Part shown: in pieces, positions 1 through 9,325 of the stretch
How positions within the stretch are numbered: position 1 is the stretch's first letter
Layout of the letters: every line of letters begins with the position of its first letter
From: DASVWH01 sp036389715
GTDB lineage: Bacteria; Acidobacteriota; Blastocatellia; Pyrinomonadales; Pyrinomonadaceae
DNA length: 24,774 bases
Reading direction: 5' to 3'
NCBI GenBank assembly: GCA_036389715.1
Contig: DASVWH010000236.1
Span: 1-24,774, forward strand
Position numbers and translations under genes: made by a program
Notes under the pieces: model-generated
What the model was told of the DNA's origin: nothing
Database searches by the model: none
Seen by the model: only the letters and a program-made list of their open reading frames with translations

Positions 1-1637
1 GCCGCCCCGAGCCGTGCCTTGCGGTCGGCTTCGTAGGCCGAGTAGTTGCCCTCGAACCAGTTGACGCGGCTCTCGCCCTCGAAGGCCAGGATGTGCGTCG
101 CCACGCGGTCGAGAAACCAGCGGTCGTGGCTGATGACGACGGCGCAACCGGCGAAGTTTTCGAGCGCCTCTTCGAGCGCCCGCATCGTGTTGACATCCAG
201 GTCGTTGGTCGGCTCGTCGAGCAGGAGCACGTTGGCTCCCTCCTTGAGCATCTTGGCCAGGTGCACGCGGTTGCGCTCGCCGCCGGAGAGCGTGCCGATC
301 TTCTTCTGCTGGTCCGAGCCGGAGAAGTTGAAGCGCGCGACGTAGGCGCGAGAGTTGAGCTGGCGGCTGCCGAGCGCGACGACATCCTGCCCGTCTGCAA
401 TCTCCTCCCAGATGGTCTTGTCCGGGTCGAGCGTCTCGCGGCTCTGGTCCACGTAGGCCAGCTTGACCGTCTCTCCGACTTTGAAAGTTCCGGCATCGGG
501 CTGCTCCTGGCCCGTTATCATCCTGAAGAGCGTCGTCTTGCCCGCGCCGTTCGGGCCGATGATGCCGACGATGCCGCCCGGAGGCAGAGCGAACGACAGC
601 TCTTCGACTAACAGGCGCTCGCCGTAAGCCTTGCTGACGGCGTCGGCTTCGATGACGACCTGGCCGAGGCGCGGGCCAGGCGGGATGTAAATCTCCAAAT
701 CCTGCGCAGCGCGCGCCGCCTCCTGGCCGAGCAGCGCCTCGTAGGAGTTGATGCGCGCCTTACCCTTGGCCTGCCTGCCCTTGGGCGTCATGCGAATCCA
801 TTCCAGCTCGCGCTGCAAGGTCTTCCGGCGCTCGCTCTCGGACTTCTCTTCCTGTTCGAGGCGCGCCTGCTTCTGTTCGAGCCAGGATGAGTAGTTGCCC
901 TGCCAGGGAATCCCCTGCCCGCGGTCCAGTTCGAGAATCCAGCCCGCGACGTTGTCCAGAAAGTAGCGGTCGTGTGTGACGGCGATGACCGTGCCCGGAT
1001 ATTTCTGGAGGTGCTGTTCGAGCCAGGCGACCGATTCGGCGTCGAGGTGATTGGTCGGCTCGTCGAGCAGGAGAATGTCGGGCTGTTGGAGCAGGAGGCG
1101 GCAGAGGGCCACGCGCCTGCGCTCGCCGCCTGAGAGAACTTTGACGGGCGTCTCTCCGGGCGGGCAGCGCAGGGCGTCCATCGCCATCTCAAGCCTCGAA
1201 TCCAGGTCCCAGGCGTCGAGCGCGTCGAGCTTTTCCTGGACCGTGCCCTGGCGCTCAAGCAGCGCCGCCATCTCGTCGTCCGACAAGGGCTCTGAGAACT
1301 TCTCGTTAATCTCGTCGAACTCCTTGAGCAGGCTGACGGTCTCGGCCACGCTCTGCTCGACGATCTCGCGGACGGTCTTGGATTCGTCCAGGCGCGGCTC
1401 CTGCTCCAGGAATCCGACCGTGTGGCCCGGAGAGATCACCGTCTCGCCGACGAACTCCTTGTCAAGCCCCGCGAGGATTCTGAGCAGGGAGCTTTTCCCC
1501 GAGCCGTTGAGACCGATGACGCCGATCTTCGCGCCGTAGAAGTAGGAAAGATAAATGTCCTTGAGAACGGGCTTCTTGTCGTAATACTTCCCGACCCCGA
1601 CCATCGAATAGATAATTTTATTCGGAGCAGTGCTCAT
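1..1637 (-). CDS. ettA: Energy-dependent translational throttle protein EttA (ABC-F), 3'-truncated by window edge
   Basis: ABC-F family ATPase that binds the ribosomal E site and gates the first elongation steps according to ATP/ADP level (known for the family). Reading the minus strand from ATG at 1637-1635 gives about 545 codons with no stop before base 1. Only some 10-15 C-terminal residues should be missing compared with the usual 555-560. Visible are two ABC cassettes: first Walker A GLNGSGKSS near residues 42-50, signature LSGGERRRVALCRLLL, DEPTNHLDAESVAWLE, then a charged linker, second Walker A GPNGAGKTT, signature LSGGERNRVHLAKML and DEPTNDLD. The blocks VTHDRYFLDNVAGWILELDR and GIPWQGNYSSWLEQK are typical of EttA rather than Uup or ABCF2/3. 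The Shine-Dalgarno is poor: GGAGG lies 16 bases upstream. An extended -10-like TGCTAGGAT sits just upstream. Transcribed divergently from the ferredoxin gene. Confidence 0.95.
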   Translation of the reverse strand, partial: MSTAPNKIIYSMVGVGKYYDKKPVLKDIYLSYFYGAKIGVIGLNGSGKSSLLRILAGLDKEFVGETVISPGHTVGFLEQEPRLDESKTVREIVEQSVAETVSLLKEFDEINEKFSEPLSDDEMAALLERQGTVQEKLDALDAWDLDSRLEMAMDALRCPPGETPVKVLSGGERRRVALCRLLLQQPDILLLDEPTNHLDAESVAWLEQHLQKYPGTVIAVTHDRYFLDNVAGWILELDRGQGIPWQGNYSSWLEQKQARLEQEEKSESERRKTLQRELEWIRMTPKGRQAKGKARINSYEALLGQEAARAAQDLEIYIPPGPRLGQVVIEADAVSKAYGERLLVEELSFALPPGGIVGIIGPNGAGKTTLFRMITGQEQPDAGTFKVGETVKLAYVDQSRETLDPDKTIWEEIADGQDVVALGSRQLNSRAYVARFNFSGSDQQKKIGTLSGGERNRVHLAKMLKEGANVLLLDEPTNDLDVNTMRALEEALENFAGCAVVISHDRWFLDRVATHILAFEGESRVNWFEGNYSAYEADRKARLGA

Positions 1638-1796
1638 CTCTTGTTTTCGATAACCTCCGCGCGGCATCCTAGCAGATTTCCGGGCCGCCAGCGATGTGTC
1701 CAACGAAAGCTGGCCAGGCCAAAAGCAGCCGCCGTGTTTCCCGGCCCCGGCGGTCGCATCTACGGCGCGGCTGTTTGAAGATGACGCAGGTCGTAT

Positions 1797-1825
1797 TTGA
1801 GACTCGGGCTGGATGCTGCTAAAGT
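1797..1825 (+). promoter_or_regulatory. Sigma-70-type promoter for the ferredoxin/EamA unit
   Basis: TTGAGA (1797-1802), 17-bp spacer, TAAAGT (1820-1825). It lies 45 bp before the ATG at 1870, which has a GAGGT Shine-Dalgarno at 1859-1863. The same -10 hexamer recurs in two other promoters in this window. Assigned by eye only. Confidence 0.45.
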
Positions 1826-1869
1826 ATCGGGTTTTGATTCCAAGATAAATAATCAACCGAGGTCACTAT

Positions 1870-2883
1870 ATGAGCACAAACAATGAGGCACGCTTCGAGG
1901 AGTTCCTCGGCCGGTACGACGGGCGGGACTGGGCCCGGGCAATCGAGGCTCTTTCAGGCTCGATTCACGAGGTGGACCGGGCGGCGACGCGCATCTGGTT
2001 TGCCTTCTACCCGCTCGACCTCCTGCGCGCCCTGGAGCAGGCAGAGGACCCGGAGCAACTGGCGAAGAAGCTGCTGCTGCAAGGCAGCTATTACCTGAAA
2101 GAGCAGGTGGATACCTCGCACAGGTTTCTCTACGGCCATCGCTACTGGCCGGAAGTCAAAAAAGTCGTCGCCGAGCAAGCGGCATCTTTCGACCCGGCGT
2201 CGGGCGGCCAGCTTGCCGAGCGCATCATGGAGGTCGCGCGCGAAGCCTCAAAGCGCCTGAAGGTCGAGGAGGCTCTGGTCGTCGGAATCAGCGCCGTCGC
2301 CTTGATGACCGTCCGGCAGGCCGGGCTGGCCGCCTTCAAGGCAGCGCCCGGCACGGTCAGCATTGATAAGAAGCATCTCAGGAAATCGCCCGCGCAGGTG
2401 CTCGCCGAGCGCGCGAAGGACGACAGCCAGGGGTTCCTGGGCTTTCTCAAAACGGTTGACAAGGTCTGGTCTGTGACCTACGACGAGAACGACGAAGGGG
2501 CCAGGTTCAAGGTGACTAACGGCGAAGAGCTGGCGTCGGGCGCGGCCAGGGACAACTCGCGCGACTGGCGCTCGGTTGACCCGCGCTGCATAGAGGGGCC
2601 GATTCCGGTCGAGTGCCGCGCGGCCTCATGCGGGACATGCTGGGTCGGCGTGATCGGCGGCGCGGAGAAGCTCTCGGAGGTCAACCGTCTCGAAGGCAGG
2701 ATGATTAAGGAGTTCGGTTATATCGAAACGGACGAGGCGCGGCCGCTCATCCGCCTGGCCTGCATGGCGCAGGGCGGCGGCGCGGTCTCGATAGTCATCC
2801 CGCCCTGGAACGGCATCTTCGGCAAATACCTGCGCGCACGCCGGAACGGGGAGACGGCGACGCAAGGCAGCGCCGCGCGGTAA
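1870..2883 (+). CDS. [2Fe-2S] ferredoxin-domain protein with an unrecognised helical N-terminal domain
   Basis: 337 aa, starting at ATG 1870 with GAGGT six bases upstream. The C-terminal part (about 200-315) reads as a plant-type ferredoxin fold. Cys249-x4-Cys254-x2-Cys257, within CRAASCGTC, fits the classical 2Fe-2S signature, and Cys298 in RLACMAQ supplies the fourth ligand. The loop between the third and fourth cysteines is 40 residues, against about 29 in plant ferredoxins, and Cys240 is an extra cysteine. Residues 1-195 are predicted mostly helical and soluble. I recognise no family there and no reductase, flavin or NAD motif. No signal peptide, so it is probably a cytoplasmic electron carrier or redox sensor. 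The EamA gene follows after 10 bp, so the two are likely co-transcribed, but that gives no functional hint. Iron-sulfur binding is well supported; the redox partner is unknown. Confidence 0.8.
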   Translation: MSTNNEARFEEFLGRYDGRDWARAIEALSGSIHEVDRAATRIWFAFYPLDLLRALEQAEDPEQLAKKLLLQGSYYLKEQVDTSHRFLYGHRYWPEVKKVVAEQAASFDPASGGQLAERIMEVAREASKRLKVEEALVVGISAVALMTVRQAGLAAFKAAPGTVSIDKKHLRKSPAQVLAERAKDDSQGFLGFLKTVDKVWSVTYDENDEGARFKVTNGEELASGAARDNSRDWRSVDPRCIEGPIPVECRAASCGTCWVGVIGGAEKLSEVNRLEGRMIKEFGYIETDEARPLIRLACMAQGGGAVSIVIPPWNGIFGKYLRARRNGETATQGSAAR

Positions 2884-2893
2884 GCCCATATCT

Positions 2894-3787
2894 ATGACCG
2901 AGCAGTCAGCGGAGATTTCGGAGAGCCGCGGCGGGGCGTCCGCGGCTTCGCCGCTTTTGCTGGTCCTGGCGGCGGCGCTGCTCTGGAGCACGGGCGGGCT
3001 CTTCATCAAGTGGACCACGCTATCGACCTTCGAGCTGACGTTCTGGCGCTCGCTGCTGGCGGCCCTGACCGTGGCCTTCTTTACACGCCGCGAGGGATTT
3101 GGCCTCAACTCCATCGGGTTCGTCACTTCGCTGCTCTACGCCGGACTCCTGCTGCTCTTCGTCGTCGCCACGAAACTGACGACGGCCGCCAACGCCATCT
3201 TCCTCCAATACACCGCGCCCATCTATGTCCTGCTGCTCGAACCCCTGTTTTATAAGGAGAAGTTTCGGCGTGTGGACATCATCACGCTGGCCGCGTGCGT
3301 CACGGGGATGTCGCTCTTTTTCGTCGGCAAGCTGCGCCCGCAGGACGTGAGCGGCAACCTGACGGCGCTGGCCAGCGGCCTCTGTTTCGCGTTCTACATC
3401 CTGCTGCTGCGCCACCCGCGCTCGCGCGAGGTCAACAGGGCTTCGTCCGTCATCTACGGCAACCTGCTGCTCGTCGTCCTGACCGCGCCCGCCGGGCTGG
3501 CGGCCGTCAGATGGATGTCCGCGCAGGACGCGGGCAGCGTTTTTTACCTGGGCGTCTTTCAGCTCGGCGTGGCCTACACGCTCTTCACGCTGGGGATGGC
3601 GCGCGGGGTGCGTTCGCTCGACGCCGGTATCGTCGGCTACATCGAGCCTGTGCTTAATCCGCTCTGGGTCTTTCTCCTGCTCGGCGAGCGTCCTTCGCTC
3701 TGGGCGCTCGCGGGCGGGGCGATCATTATCGCGGCGGTCGTCTCGCACACATTCGTCAGCGCGCGAAGGACCAGGCGGCGAGACTGA
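2894..3787 (+). CDS. EamA-type (DMT superfamily) inner-membrane transporter
   Basis: 297 aa with roughly ten hydrophobic segments in two EamA repeats (about 22-145 and 155-287), the standard length and layout of drug/metabolite transporters. Typical family blocks are visible: LLWSTGGLFIKW near 30-40, NAIFLQYTAPIYVLLLEPLF near 100-119 in repeat one, and GYIEPVLNPLWVFLLLGERPS near 248-268 in repeat two. The arginine-rich tail (RRTRRRD) suits a cytoplasmic C-terminus. Family members export or import amino acids, nucleosides and other small metabolites. The substrate cannot be read from sequence. ATG 2894 lies 10 bp after the stop of the ferredoxin gene with only a weak ribosome site, which suggests translation in the same transcript. 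No clear U-rich terminator follows. Confidence 0.9.
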   Translation: MTEQSAEISESRGGASAASPLLLVLAAALLWSTGGLFIKWTTLSTFELTFWRSLLAALTVAFFTRREGFGLNSIGFVTSLLYAGLLLLFVVATKLTTAANAIFLQYTAPIYVLLLEPLFYKEKFRRVDIITLAACVTGMSLFFVGKLRPQDVSGNLTALASGLCFAFYILLLRHPRSREVNRASSVIYGNLLLVVLTAPAGLAAVRWMSAQDAGSVFYLGVFQLGVAYTLFTLGMARGVRSLDAGIVGYIEPVLNPLWVFLLLGERPSLWALAGGAIIIAAVVSHTFVSARRTRRRD

Positions 3788-3841
3788 AAAGGCTGCGCAG
3801 GCCCGGCGGCGGGGCGGACTGAAGAGAGCGGCTTTTACTTT

Positions 3842-3870
3842 TTGCCTTTTTACTTACGCCTTGTTAAAGT
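3842..3870 (+). promoter_or_regulatory. Sigma-70-type promoter for the cNMP-binding/DUF1003 gene
   Basis: TTGCCT (3842-3847), 17-bp spacer, TAAAGT (3865-3870), 66 bp upstream of the ATG at 3936. A small CGCC-GCTT-GGCG hairpin lies in the predicted 5' leader. The gene has a strong AAGGAG (3922-3927) eight bases before its start. Confidence 0.45.
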
Positions 3871-3935
3871 TCGCCGCTTGGCGGACCTTTATATCCTCTC
3901 GTTGTAATTTTCAATTTCAATAAGGAGTTGTTTCG

Positions 3936-4880
3936 ATGTCAACCGATGCCGCAGGCTTGAACACACCAGAGCGCACCATCTCTGGCATCCCGATGTTCAG
4001 ACACCTCGAAGAGGCAGAGGTCAGCGAGCTGGCCGCCCTTCTCCAGGATGTCTCCTTCAAAGAAGGTGAGGTCATCTTTCACGAACATGACCCGGGGGAC
4101 GCCATGTACATCCTGCGCTCAGGCTCCGTGCGCATCTGGACGCACGACGAGGACGTGCAGCAGGTGACGCTGGCCGAGCTGGAGGCTGGCTCTTTCTTCG
4201 GCGAGCTGGCCGTGCTCGACGGCAGCGAGCGTTCGGCGACGGCCGAAGCGACATCGCAGAGCACCTTGAGCCGTCTCAGCAGGGACGACTTTCACCGCTT
4301 CATGCTGGCGCACCCGGTCGTCGCGCTCGACATGATCCGCGAGATCGGGACGCGCCTGCGGCAGACCAACCAGCTCGTCTCGCAGCGCGTCACGCGCAAC
4401 ATCAACACGGAGATGGACGAGACGATGACCCTCGGCCAGAAGGTCGCAGACAAGGTCGCGTCCTTCGGCGGCTCCTGGCCCTTCATCTTTCTCTTCGGCG
4501 GCGTCCTCATCACCTGGATAGCGCTTAACCTGATACTCGTCTGGCGACATGAAGGGACGCCGTTTGGCAGTGAAGGCTCCTTCGACCCGTATCCCTTCAT
4601 CGCACTCAACCTGATTCTCTCGATGACGGCGGCCTTCCAGGCTCCGATCATCATGATGTCGCAGAATCGCGCCGGGCAGAAAGACCGTCTCGCCGCCGAG
4701 ATTGATTTCAAGGTCAATCTCAAGAGCGAGCTGATGCTGGAGAATCTGACGCGACGCATCGAGCGGCTCCAGAACGAACAGATGGAAGAGCTGCTCGAAG
4801 CCGTGCGGAAGCTCAAGACCGGCAAGCAGCGCGCAGACGAAGGGACGCACGGCGCAGGGGCCGACGCAGGCCGGAGTTAA
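3936..4880 (+). CDS. Cyclic-nucleotide-binding domain fused to DUF1003 membrane protein
   Basis: 314 aa. Residues about 15-140 form a CAP-type cyclic-nucleotide-binding domain with a phosphate-binding cassette, FGELAVLDGSERSATAEA (88-105), that keeps the family's Glu90 and Arg99. Ligand binding is therefore plausible. No helix-turn-helix follows, so it is not a Crp-like regulator. Residues about 165-280 match DUF1003: two membrane segments (183-202 and 220-241) separated by a short loop, followed by QNRAGQKDRLAAEIDFKVNL, the characteristic DUF1003 block. A charged coiled-coil-like stretch (260-295) follows. Expected topology is an inner-membrane hairpin with both ends cytoplasmic. DUF1003 has no firmly assigned function. 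The fusion suggests cAMP/cGMP-type gating of the membrane part, which is inference. Start fixed by AAGGAG at 3922-3927. Confidence 0.9.
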   Translation: MSTDAAGLNTPERTISGIPMFRHLEEAEVSELAALLQDVSFKEGEVIFHEHDPGDAMYILRSGSVRIWTHDEDVQQVTLAELEAGSFFGELAVLDGSERSATAEATSQSTLSRLSRDDFHRFMLAHPVVALDMIREIGTRLRQTNQLVSQRVTRNINTEMDETMTLGQKVADKVASFGGSWPFIFLFGGVLITWIALNLILVWRHEGTPFGSEGSFDPYPFIALNLILSMTAAFQAPIIMMSQNRAGQKDRLAAEIDFKVNLKSELMLENLTRRIERLQNEQMEELLEAVRKLKTGKQRADEGTHGAGADAGRS

Positions 4881-5002
4881 AGCGAAGGGGCAGCGTGAAG
4901 GGGCAGCGTGAAAGTCGGCGCGAGCCTCCTGCATCTTCGCATGCGTGAGCGCGCGGGCCACTGTCTTCCGGCTTGCTTCGGGTGGCCGCGCTGAGGTAAG
5001 AG

Positions 5003-5030
5003 TTTACTTACGAAACAGGTTCAGTAAAGT
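5003..5030 (+). promoter_or_regulatory. Sigma-70-type promoter for the small helical gene
   Basis: TTTACT (5003-5008), 16-bp spacer, TAAAGT (5025-5030). It is placed 70-110 bp before the possible starts of the small gene, and is the third promoter in the window with the TAAAGT hexamer. Confidence 0.4.
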
Positions 5031-5099
5031 TTGAGCCCCGCGCCGGGCGCAGAGGCGCGCGGTAATTAACGAGAGGTCCGAGATGGGAGTTTTTGCGCC

Positions 5100-5366
5100 T
5101 TGACCCAATCTTTAGATTCTGCAAGTATGGAAACCAGGATGTCTCCATCACAACTAACTCGCGCCGAAAAAGAGACCCAAACGGCAGCGCATCGTTTAAC
5201 TTCCCAGATAGAGAGCGCTCTGTCTGCGGTGGCCCTGCGCTCACAGGCCGACATCGAAGAGCTGGAAGCCTGCGCCGACCGTCTCGAACGTGCCGCCCGT
5301 GACCTCGCCGTCGCGTTGCGCGAGCTTTCGCGCGAGCGCCGCGCAGCCCAGGACGAGAACAGGTAA
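5100..5366 (+). CDS. Small helical, coiled-coil-like hypothetical protein
   Basis: Up to 88 aa from a TTG at 5100 (GGGAG ten bases upstream). Shorter versions from ATG 5127 (79 aa) or ATG 5139 (75 aa) are possible, but neither has a good ribosome site. The sequence is almost all helix-forming, with heptad-like spacing of Leu and Ala in the second half and many Glu/Arg pairs (IEELEACADRLERAARDLAV), so a coiled coil is likely. No signal peptide or membrane segment. The codons end mostly in G/C in the second half, as in neighbouring real genes. A promoter-like sequence precedes it and a hairpin with a U-rich tail follows, so it looks like its own transcription unit in front of pckA. I recognise no family, and a link to pckA regulation is only suggested by position. 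Confidence 0.55.
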   Translation: MTQSLDSASMETRMSPSQLTRAEKETQTAAHRLTSQIESALSAVALRSQADIEELEACADRLERAARDLAVALRELSRERRAAQDENR

Positions 5367-5389
5367 AGGTCAGGGCCGGAGCATCCCGC

Positions 5390-5430
5390 AGGAGCAGGCG
5401 GAGGGCTGCTCCTTCATCTTCTTAATTCTT
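5390..5430 (+). terminator. Hairpin with pyrimidine/U-rich tail between the small gene and pckA
   Basis: AGGAGCAG (5390-5397) pairs with CTGCTCCT (5406-5413), an 8-bp perfect stem with an 8-base loop. It is followed by TTCATCTTCTTAATTCTT. It fits a Rho-independent terminator for the small gene. It ends only 37 bases before the pckA ATG, so if transcription reads through it could act as an attenuator in the pckA leader. I see no clear separate pckA promoter in the short gap. Confidence 0.55.
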
Positions 5431-5449
5431 ATTTGATTGGAGCAATTGT

Positions 5450-7078
<1,629 letters not shown>

Positions 7079-7115
7079 GGCGCACAGCCTCCGAACTCTG
7101 ACGCAAGAGCAAGAA

Positions 7116-7148
7116 GGAAGGCGGCAACGCAGGTGTTGCCGCCCTTCC
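7116..7148. terminator. Shared hairpin terminator between convergent pckA and ATPase operon
   Basis: GGAAG-GCGGCAAC (7116-7128), loop GCAGGT, then GTTGCCGC (7135-7142), one bulged C, and CTTCC (7144-7148): 13 paired bases in total. It sits midway between the stop codons at 7078 and 7230. The tails are pyrimidine-rich on the plus strand (TCTGTCC) and TTCTTGCTCTTG on the minus strand, consistent with ending both convergent transcripts. Confidence 0.65.
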
Positions 7149-7229
7149 TCTGTCCAGAGGCTTGTCCGTTGCCTGCCAAGCCCGCGATGCGACGCTCGCG
7201 GGGCCGCCTTCAAGGGTGGGCGAAGCGCG

Positions 7230-9308
7230 TTAGCGGCACTCCACCTGCCGGTCGGCCGCGCGCAGTTTGGCGATGATCTCTTCGACGACGCACCGGACTT
7301 CCGGCGAGAGCTTTTCCAGCAGCGTCTCATCGCGCGTCTTCAGATAATCGAGGGCGCGCGCGAGCGGGAAAAGCGGCTCGGCCAGATTTGAATCTTCAAT
7401 CAATTGCCGCACGAACTTTCCTTCTCCCTTGAGCGCTTGTCTCAGCAGGATGGCCAGGAGCAGCTCGTGCAGGGCATAGTCGTTGACCTTTTGCGCCGTG
7501 CTCTGTAACTCCTTCCAGACCTTTTGAGCCGAATCTAGCCTGCCCTCGTCCAGGCGTCTCATGAATCTCGAAAGATAGATCACGGCGTGCGGCGACCAGA
7601 CCTCCGACGAGCCGCTGTTGGCCCTGGGTTCTTTATCGAAACTCTCGATGGCCTCCCTGGTGCGGTCCAGGTGGTAGAGGACGATGCCGCGCAGCGTCCA
7701 GACGGAGAGCAGGTTGGGGTCAATCTCCAGCGCCCTATCCAGGCATTCCAGCGCCTCTTCATTGAGTTTCAATTGGAGCAGCGTAAAGCCCTGAACGGCC
7801 CAGAGCCCCGCGCAATTGGCGTTCATCTTAAGGGCGCGGTCGAACTGCTGGCGCGCCTCTTTCCACTTTATCTCCTTACGCAGCGGAAAACTTATCTCGC
7901 GCACTGTCGGAGAACGAGCCGTGGGAGAATCCGTGCCCTCGGCCGTGCCCTCTGAAGACTGGCCGGGCTGCGGCCACTCCGGCAAATCCTCCATCGCCTT
8001 CAAGAGGTATCTCCACAGCTCCGACGTGTGGTCGGCTTCTTCCAGCCGCGAGGCCAGCAACTGCTTGTAGTAGTGCACCTCCAGGAGACTCGTCTGCGAG
8101 ACCATCTCCCCGGCGTCGTAGAGCACCTTGAGAATGCTGACCAGCCAGCTCATCCGCTCGCGCGCGTTGCGCCCGGAGCGCATCTGATGCCAGATGGCGT
8201 AGAGCTGTTCGGAGAGCGTGTAGTAAGAGTTGCGCCCGCGCACGTTGACGGCCTGGACATAGCCGTTCTCGGAGAGCCGCTTGAGCTGGGCGCTGGCCTG
8301 ATTCGGGCTCATCCGCGTCGCCAGGGCGATTTCGGTCGGCGTCAGTCCTTCGTTCGTCTGGCTGCTGGTGCGCGCGATGTGGTCCAGAATCTTTCGCTGC
8401 TGCGCGGGCAGATTTTCAACCCTCCCCTGGTAATAAGGCGTGACTTCGTCGAGCAGCTTTTCCAGCCCGAGCCTGACTTCGTGCACGGCCGACTGCGTCA
8501 CGACGCGGTAGAGCATCAGCAGCAGGCGCGGGTTGCCGCCCGTAAAATGTTCGAGCACGCGCAGGCGGCTGGTGTTGGCCTTGAGCGTCGCTTCAAAGTC
8601 TTTCTTGCTGTCGGCCGACGCGCGGCGCAGCAGCAGCTCCTGCATCTGCTCAAACTTCAGATTCGGCAACTCATAGATTTTAAAGAAGTTATAGAGCGGC
8701 TGGTCGTAGGCCCAGGCTTGGCGGAAGAAGGTCGTCGCCCCGCCGATGAGCATCATCGTGCCGTCGTTCATCAGCACGTCGCGCAGCCGCGCGTTGTCGC
8801 GCTCGTCGTTGATCTGCTCAAGAATCATATCGAAATTATCAACGAGCAGGAGAATCCGCTTGTTGTGTTTGCGCCGCCAGTCTTTAATCAGGGCGAGGGC
8901 GACTTCCTGCAATTCGTCGTTGTCAGGATGCTCCCGCTTGAGACTCTCGATGCGGTCGTGCAGCCCGTCCTGACGGGTCACCAAATCCAGGTGGCTGAGG
9001 ATTTCCAGCCAGAAATCGGAGAGGTCGTAAATGTTATAACGCTCCTCGGGGAACTGCACGACTTCCCACTGCTCGCGTATCTCGCTCAACTCCTTGAGCT
9101 GGCTGTCCTGAATCGTGTACTTGACCATCAGGAGCACTGTCGTTTTGCCCATCCCGCGCGGCGCGATGATGACGGCGTGCTGCACGCCCGCGCCGTCCGG
9201 CTGATTGCTGATGAGCGAGACCAGCTCGTCGAGCAGTCCCTGGCGCGCGACAAACGTGCCCCTGACCTCTTCTTCCGGCATCAACATCGGATTATATAGA
9301 CGTTCCAT
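7230..9308 (-). CDS. STAND/archaeal-type P-loop ATPase with winged helix and TPR repeats
   Basis: 692 aa. An N-terminal ATPase domain (about 20-290) has Walker A APRGMGKTT (49-57), Walker B RILLLVDNFDMI (151-162), a sensor-like MMLIGGATTFF (185-195) and the GGNPR motif (257-261) typical of archaeal-ATPase and STAND proteins. A MarR-like winged helix follows (about 300-375; LTPTEIALATRMSPNQASAQLKRL reads as its helix-turn-helix). A helical region with a low-complexity Ser/Thr linker (445-472) leads to at least two TPRs (about 483-560). This order resembles signal-sensing STAND ATPases, in which C-terminal repeats sense a ligand and the NTPase oligomerises. No nuclease, protease or TIR effector is visible. 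It is the second gene of a two-ATPase operon: 17 bp separate it from the upstream gene, and a good GAGGAGG ribosome site precedes the ATG at 9308. Role unknown; regulation or defence are possibilities. Confidence 0.85.
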   Translation of the reverse strand: MERLYNPMLMPEEEVRGTFVARQGLLDELVSLISNQPDGAGVQHAVIIAPRGMGKTTVLLMVKYTIQDSQLKELSEIREQWEVVQFPEERYNIYDLSDFWLEILSHLDLVTRQDGLHDRIESLKREHPDNDELQEVALALIKDWRRKHNKRILLLVDNFDMILEQINDERDNARLRDVLMNDGTMMLIGGATTFFRQAWAYDQPLYNFFKIYELPNLKFEQMQELLLRRASADSKKDFEATLKANTSRLRVLEHFTGGNPRLLLMLYRVVTQSAVHEVRLGLEKLLDEVTPYYQGRVENLPAQQRKILDHIARTSSQTNEGLTPTEIALATRMSPNQASAQLKRLSENGYVQAVNVRGRNSYYTLSEQLYAIWHQMRSGRNARERMSWLVSILKVLYDAGEMVSQTSLLEVHYYKQLLASRLEEADHTSELWRYLLKAMEDLPEWPQPGQSSEGTAEGTDSPTARSPTVREISFPLRKEIKWKEARQQFDRALKMNANCAGLWAVQGFTLLQLKLNEEALECLDRALEIDPNLLSVWTLRGIVLYHLDRTREAIESFDKEPRANSGSSEVWSPHAVIYLSRFMRRLDEGRLDSAQKVWKELQSTAQKVNDYALHELLLAILLRQALKGEGKFVRQLIEDSNLAEPLFPLARALDYLKTRDETLLEKLSPEVRCVVEEIIAKLRAADRQVECR

Positions 9309-9325
9309 CCGCCCGCCTCCTCAAA

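Noticed and set aside
3871..3890. CGCC-GCTT-GGCG stem before the DUF1003 gene considered as a terminator
   Set aside because: Only four base pairs and no U-run; it lies downstream of the predicted promoter, so it is at most a leader hairpin.
4884..4909. Two tandem copies of GAAGGGGCAGCGT after the DUF1003 gene
   Set aside because: Only two 13-bp copies, no symmetry and no link to a gene; probably a simple slippage duplication.
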